A DNA stretch of 38,323 bases, taken from NCBI GenBank assembly GCA_022764445.1, contig JALERT010000225.1, positions 1-38,323 of the forward strand. The letters are read 5' to 3'. The DNA comes from Lachnospiraceae bacterium. Its GTDB lineage: Bacteria > Bacillota > Clostridia > Lachnospirales > Lachnospiraceae. Position 1 is the first letter of the stretch; every line of letters begins with the position of its first letter. Under the pieces are notes generated by a model that saw nothing but the letters and a program-made list of their open reading frames with translations, had not been told where the DNA came from and ran no database searches. The translations under genes and the position numbers were made by a program. Shown here piece after piece: positions 35,005 to 38,323 of the stretch.

Positions 35005-35283
35005 CTACTCCTCTTCTGCCTCTGCTTCGTCTTCTACAGTATTTTTTTCTGTAGTATCTGCAGTATCTACAGTATCATCCTCAGTCTCTTCAAGATCAAG
35101 AGTTACATACTCTTCATCTTCATCATCATCATCGAGTTCATCAAAATCGTCAAAATCATCATCGAACTCGTCATCATCATAATCTTCACCTAAACCGAGT
35201 ACATTTTTGGCAAAGTAAAGTACACCACATACTGTGGCTCCGACTGCTGCAACACCCGCAACAAATTTTAAAAATTTCTTCAT
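35005..35283 (-). CDS. Small membrane-anchored acidic protein, unknown function
   Basis: A 92-residue protein. Residues 1-8 are basic (MKKFLKFV), 8-28 form one glycine- and alanine-rich hydrophobic segment, and the remaining 60 residues are almost entirely Asp, Glu and Thr with no predicted fold. The N-terminus has no clear signal-peptidase or lipobox site, so a single-pass anchor with an acidic tail is the likeliest layout. I recognise no family; function is unknown. ATG 35283 is chosen because GAGGAGGGG lies 7 nt upstream; a longer frame to 35421 would overlap pfkA. It follows pfkA by 91 bp, a spacer with two copies of a short motif and a hairpin. Confidence 0.75.
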   Translation of the reverse strand: MKKFLKFVAGVAAVGATVCGVLYFAKNVLGLGEDYDDDEFDDDFDDFDELDDDDEDEEYVTLDLEETEDDTVDTADTTEKNTVEDEAEAEEE

Positions 35284-35312
35284 TATATTCCCCTCCTCTA
35301 TAAAATAAATTT

Positions 35313-35333
35313 CCTTCTGATAACGATCACAAG
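35313..35333 (-). repeat. Short intercistronic motif, copy 3
   Basis: On the minus strand this reads CTTGTGATCGTTATCAGAAG plus one G. It lies 30 nt before the acidic-protein start codon, on one side of the hairpin at 35333-35359, and matches the copies at 35361-35376 and 36390-36413. Confidence 0.6.
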
Positions 35334-35359
35334 GGATCCTCCCATCTTTGATGGGTCCC
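35333..35359 (-). other. Hairpin between two motif copies
   Basis: Inner stem CCCATC/GATGGG (35341-35346 with 35350-35355, 3-nt loop) and outer stem GGGA/TCCC (35333-35336 with 35356-35359) with a one-sided 4-nt bulge. No T-run follows on the minus strand, so it is not a classical terminator. Confidence 0.55.
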
Positions 35360-35360
35360 T

Positions 35361-35376
35361 CCTTCTGATAACAACT
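35361..35376 (-). repeat. Short intercistronic motif, copy 2
   Basis: On the minus strand the core reads AGTTGTTATCAGAAGG, identical over GTTATCAGAAGG to copy 3. It abuts the pfkA stop codon, two bases of which it overlaps. Confidence 0.55.
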
Positions 35377-36352
35377 ATCTGGTTGTGAGTTTCTTTGTAA
35401 TATGGAAAAGATATGGATCAAGATCCTTAGTCATTGCTAAAGCTTCCTGAATATCATAATCAACAAACTCTCCTTCTTTATAACCTACTACGCGGTTACT
35501 TGCACCTTCACATAAAAGCTCAACTGCCTTTGTACCCATGGCAGAAGCAAATACTCTGTCTTTACATGTAGGATTACCGCCACGCTGGATGTGACCAAGT
35601 ATAGTTGCTCTTGTCTCAATGCCTGTAGCCTGCTCAATTATCTTTGCCATCTCTGTTGATTTACCGATACCCTCAGCATTGACAATGATATGGTTCTTCT
35701 TACCAAGACGTCTTCTGTCCTGTATCTTTGAGATAATTCTCTGTATGTCACCATGGTACTTTTCTGTAGTAAGTATATACTCTGCTCCACTGGCAATACC
35801 TGTCCAGAGAGCGATATGTCCGGCTGTTCTACCCATAACCTCTACTATGCTACATCTTTCATGTGATTCGGATGTATCTCGAAGCTTATCTATAGCTTCC
35901 ATAGCTGTATTAATTGCTGTATCAAAGCCTATAGTATACTCTGTACATGCGATATCAAGATCTATGGTTCCCGGAACACCGATAGTATTGATTCCCTGCT
36001 CTGAAAGCTTTGATGCTCCCATAAATGATCCGTCACCACCGATTACAACTATTCCATCGATTCCATGCTTACGGCAGATATCTGCTCCTTTCTTCTGATA
36101 CTCAGCTTCTTTGAACTCAAGACAACGGGCTGTATACAGTATAGTACCACCTGTCTGGATAATATCTGATACGGAAAGATTGTCCATATCGATTATATCT
36201 TCCTCTAGCAATCCCGCATAACCACGCCTTATACCTTTAACATTTAAACCATATGAAATTCCTGTACGGACAACTGCACGAATCGCAGCATTCATTCCCG
36301 GAGCATCTCCTCCACTTGTCAACACACCTATTGTTTTTATAGAATTACTCAT
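35375..36352 (-). CDS. pfkA: ATP-dependent 6-phosphofructokinase
   Basis: A 325-residue glycolytic enzyme that phosphorylates fructose 6-phosphate. The ATP site GVLTSGGDAPGMNAAIRAVV, GGTILYTAR, IGGDGSFMGA, the catalytic loop GVPGTIDLDIACTEYTIGFD (with the TIDxD aspartate), VEVMGR and HIQRGGNPTCKDR are all present. The length is that of bacterial allosteric PfkA. ATG 36352 is chosen because AAGGAGG lies 5 nt upstream; the longer frame to 36412 would include that site. It follows dnaE by 104 bp, an arrangement common in Firmicutes, and is followed by the acidic membrane protein. Confidence 0.97.
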   Translation of the reverse strand: MSNSIKTIGVLTSGGDAPGMNAAIRAVVRTGISYGLNVKGIRRGYAGLLEEDIIDMDNLSVSDIIQTGGTILYTARCLEFKEAEYQKKGADICRKHGIDGIVVIGGDGSFMGASKLSEQGINTIGVPGTIDLDIACTEYTIGFDTAINTAMEAIDKLRDTSESHERCSIVEVMGRTAGHIALWTGIASGAEYILTTEKYHGDIQRIISKIQDRRRLGKKNHIIVNAEGIGKSTEMAKIIEQATGIETRATILGHIQRGGNPTCKDRVFASAMGTKAVELLCEGASNRVVGYKEGEFVDYDIQEALAMTKDLDPYLFHITKKLTTR

Positions 36353-36389
36353 AATGTCCTCCTTTATCCGTCGATTAAGCATAAAATGA

Positions 36390-36413
36390 CCTTCTCGTGA
36401 TAACAACCACAAG
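36390..36413 (-). repeat. Short intercistronic motif, copy 1
   Basis: On the minus strand CTTGTGGTTGTTATC is followed by ACGAGAAGG. It matches copy 3 apart from a 3-nt insertion and two substitutions, and lies 38 nt before the pfkA start codon. Confidence 0.55.
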
Positions 36414-36456
36414 AAATCGTTAATCTCATACTCTATAAATTGTACGATATTATCAA

Positions 36457-38323
36457 TTATTTTTCAATACTCTTTTCTTTAATTGCCACAGAGTTCTCAC
36501 CAAAATCTTTCAAGACATTATTGTGCATGATTTTTCTTGCATCAGTATTTTTACTACGTGGAAGTTTTTTAATCTGTTTTTCTTCATTCAGATAAATACA
36601 TACAGTGTCATGACCATCATACGTCATTAATTTATCATATAATTCCTGTTCCCTGTCTATAAATTCTGCCTTATTTTTAAAGCGTACCCACAATTCACAA
36701 GGTACATTTTCAAATGGAATTATAGACTGACATATAACCTTACCTGCTCTGTCTTCCTGCACATCTGCCCTTCCTCTTATAAAAACCTTACTGTCTGTCT
36801 CCAAAAACTTTTTATTTCTTTCATAATCTCTAGGAAATACAGTTACTTCTACCGTTCCGTACAAGTCTTCTATGGTAATAAAAGCCATAAGGGTATTCTT
36901 CGATGTAGTTTTTACTGTTTTGTCTATTATCATACCACCTATAATAACAAATTCCCCATCAGCAGCTTTTGGCATACCTGCCATCTCTCCTTCTTCCTGG
37001 GGAAGAAAATCTAACGACTGCCTTGTACAGTTCTTATTCATGAGCTCTATATAATCTTCAAGGGGATGACCACTTATATATATGCTCAAAACTTCCTTTT
37101 CATATGCAAGAAGTTCTGATTTTTCATATTCTGCAACGTCAGGATACTTTATCTCATTTGCATGATCAAGTTCCTCATCTCCCATGTCAAATAGTGACAT
37201 CTGACCTGCCATACTGTCCTTTTTATCTCTGTTGACACTATCAAGCATAGCGTCGTAGACAAGCATTTTCTGTTTTCTATTGCCAGGAAGCGAATCAAAT
37301 GCTCCTGATTTGATAAAGTTTTCTATCGTATGCCTGTTGACTTCTTTTGAAGTAAGTCTCATCATAAAGTCCTGCATAGACGTAAATTTCCCACCTGCTT
37401 CACGTTCAGCTACTATGGCATCAATTACTGACTCACCGACGCCTTTTATTGCAGACATGCCATATCTGATACTTCCGTCTGATACATAAAATTCACCATA
37501 TCCTGTATTTATATCAGGAGGCAAGATATCTATATTCATCTTACGACACGTCATTATATATGAAATAACCTTTGAAGTATTATCCTTTACGGAAGTTAAA
37601 AGCGAAGCCATAAACTCCACTGGATAATAGCATTTAAGATATGCAGTCTGGTATGATACAACGGCATAAGCAGCTGCATGGGATTTGTTAAAAGCATATT
37701 TTGCGAAATCAATCATATCGTCATATATCTTATTGGCAATTTCTTCAGATATTCCATTGGCAATACATCCTTTAACCCCCTCTTCTTCATTACCATATAC
37801 AAAGTTCTTACGCTCGGCTTCCATAACCTTTGTCTTTTTCTTTGCCATCGCTCTTCTTACAAGGTCACTTCTTCCGAAACTGTAACCCGCAAGGTTACGC
37901 ACTATCTGCATTACCTGCTCCTGATACACCATACATCCATATGTCGGCTCAAGGATAGGCTCAAGCTGCGGACACTCGTAGGTTATATTTCCTGCATTCT
38001 CCTTACCCTTGATATACTGTGGTATAAAATCCATCGGCCCCGGTCTGTACAGGGATATTCCCGCAATAAGATCCTCAAGACAGTCGGGTTTTAATTCCTT
38101 CATGAAGTTTTTCATTCCACCACTCTCTAACTGGAATATACCGGCACATTTACCCTGGCTTATGCATTCATATACTGCCCTGTCATCATACGCAATATTA
38201 TCTATTGAAAATCCGGGCTCTATCTCTTTCTCGCTCTGTTCTGTCTGCTGTATAACCGTAAGGTTTCGCAATCCCAGGAAATCGAATTTCAAAAGTCCGA
38301 GATGCTCAAGTGTCGGGCCTTCA
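36457..38323 (-). CDS. dnaE: DNA polymerase III alpha subunit DnaE, C-terminal half
   Basis: The frame is open to the window edge, so only about the last 621 residues of an expected 1,100-1,200 are visible; the PHP domain and the catalytic aspartates of the palm lie outside. Visible landmarks of the replicative polymerase are GLLKFDFLGLRNLTVI, ISLYRPGPMDFIPQYIKGK, YGCMVYQEQVMQIVRNLAGY, AFNKSHAAAYAVVSYQTAYL, a helix-hairpin-helix region with GMSAIKGVGESVIDAI, and an OB fold near the C-terminus (IIGGMIIDKTVK, then AFITIEDLYGTVEVTVFP). It belongs to the DnaE1 type of Firmicutes rather than PolC, having no exonuclease insert in this part. It is upstream of pfkA on the same strand. Confidence 0.95.
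   Translation of the reverse strand, partial: EGPTLEHLGLLKFDFLGLRNLTVIQQTEQSEKEIEPGFSIDNIAYDDRAVYECISQGKCAGIFQLESGGMKNFMKELKPDCLEDLIAGISLYRPGPMDFIPQYIKGKENAGNITYECPQLEPILEPTYGCMVYQEQVMQIVRNLAGYSFGRSDLVRRAMAKKKTKVMEAERKNFVYGNEEEGVKGCIANGISEEIANKIYDDMIDFAKYAFNKSHAAAYAVVSYQTAYLKCYYPVEFMASLLTSVKDNTSKVISYIMTCRKMNIDILPPDINTGYGEFYVSDGSIRYGMSAIKGVGESVIDAIVAEREAGGKFTSMQDFMMRLTSKEVNRHTIENFIKSGAFDSLPGNRKQKMLVYDAMLDSVNRDKKDSMAGQMSLFDMGDEELDHANEIKYPDVAEYEKSELLAYEKEVLSIYISGHPLEDYIELMNKNCTRQSLDFLPQEEGEMAGMPKAADGEFVIIGGMIIDKTVKTTSKNTLMAFITIEDLYGTVEVTVFPRDYERNKKFLETDSKVFIRGRADVQEDRAGKVICQSIIPFENVPCELWVRFKNKAEFIDREQELYDKLMTYDGHDTVCIYLNEEKQIKKLPRSKNTDARKIMHNNVLKDFGENSVAIKEKSIEK

Noticed and set aside
35090-35190. 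Microsatellite-like CATCATCATC and TCGTC tracts
   Set aside because: They encode the Asp/Glu-rich tail of the small acidic protein and are explained by its composition.
35619-36098. 159-codon plus-strand frame within pfkA
   Set aside because: Antisense to highly conserved pfkA motifs; no ribosome site.
37678-38094. 138-codon plus-strand frame within dnaE
   Set aside because: Antisense to conserved polymerase motifs.
1-38323. CRISPR array, tRNA/rRNA genes, insertion sequence or prophage
   Set aside because: No regularly spaced repeats, cloverleaf sequences, transposase or phage structural genes were found on either strand; the nuclease-like gene alone is not evidence of a prophage.

Overview
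The window is AT-rich bacterial chromosome with Gram-positive type Shine-Dalgarno sites and gene content typical of motile Clostridia. FlaG/FliW/CsrA, two FlgK paralogues, a Wzm/Wzt-type polysaccharide exporter and an insert-free GyrB/ParE-type topoisomerase subunit suggest a flagellated Lachnospiraceae member (Lachnospira/[Eubacterium] eligens-like). That family-level placement is an inference from gene content, not from a marker gene.

Region 1 (1-14194, nearly all minus strand) is a cell-surface polysaccharide locus. Transcription runs right to left: a GntR/FCD regulator with a near-consensus promoter and a palindrome over its -10, a polyprenyl-phosphate sugar-1-phosphate transferase, a GT4, a RgpB-like GT2, a two-domain GT2, an ABC-2 permease, its Wzt-like ATPase, two more two-domain GT2 proteins, and a DUF2142 membrane protein that leaves the window. 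The order GT4-GT2-permease-ATPase-GT2 recalls rhamnan/RGP loci. Divergent from the regulator lies an O-antigen ligase/polymerase-like (Wzy_C) membrane protein with its own promoter, followed by a small BECR-fold nuclease-like protein.

Region 2 (16698-18222, plus strand) holds luxS and the MTA/SAH nucleosidase gene, two steps of S-adenosylhomocysteine recycling. A strong promoter, a folded RNA of about 90 nt with a possible pseudoknot, and a 13-bp intrinsic terminator lie before luxS. No room for another promoter is left after the terminator, so this looks like an attenuating leader (riboswitch-like) or a small RNA.

Region 3 (18248-28932, minus strand) is a late flagellar cluster: flgM-flgN-flgK-flgK-flgL, fliW-csrA, flaG-fliD-fliS-fliT-like. 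Two sigma-28 (FliA/SigD) promoters can be read directly, one before flgM and one before flaG. Thus the anti-sigma factor FlgM sits inside the regulon it limits. FliW and CsrA supply the post-transcriptional branch.

Region 4 (28933-38323) is housekeeping: lysA, a parE/parC-type topoisomerase operon, a small acidic membrane protein, pfkA, and the 3' half of dnaE. Two related roughly 73-bp intergenic elements with inverted-repeat ends bracket lysA, and a separate motif of about 20 nt recurs three times in the dnaE-pfkA-acidic-protein spacers.

No tRNA, rRNA, CRISPR array, insertion sequence or prophage was seen.
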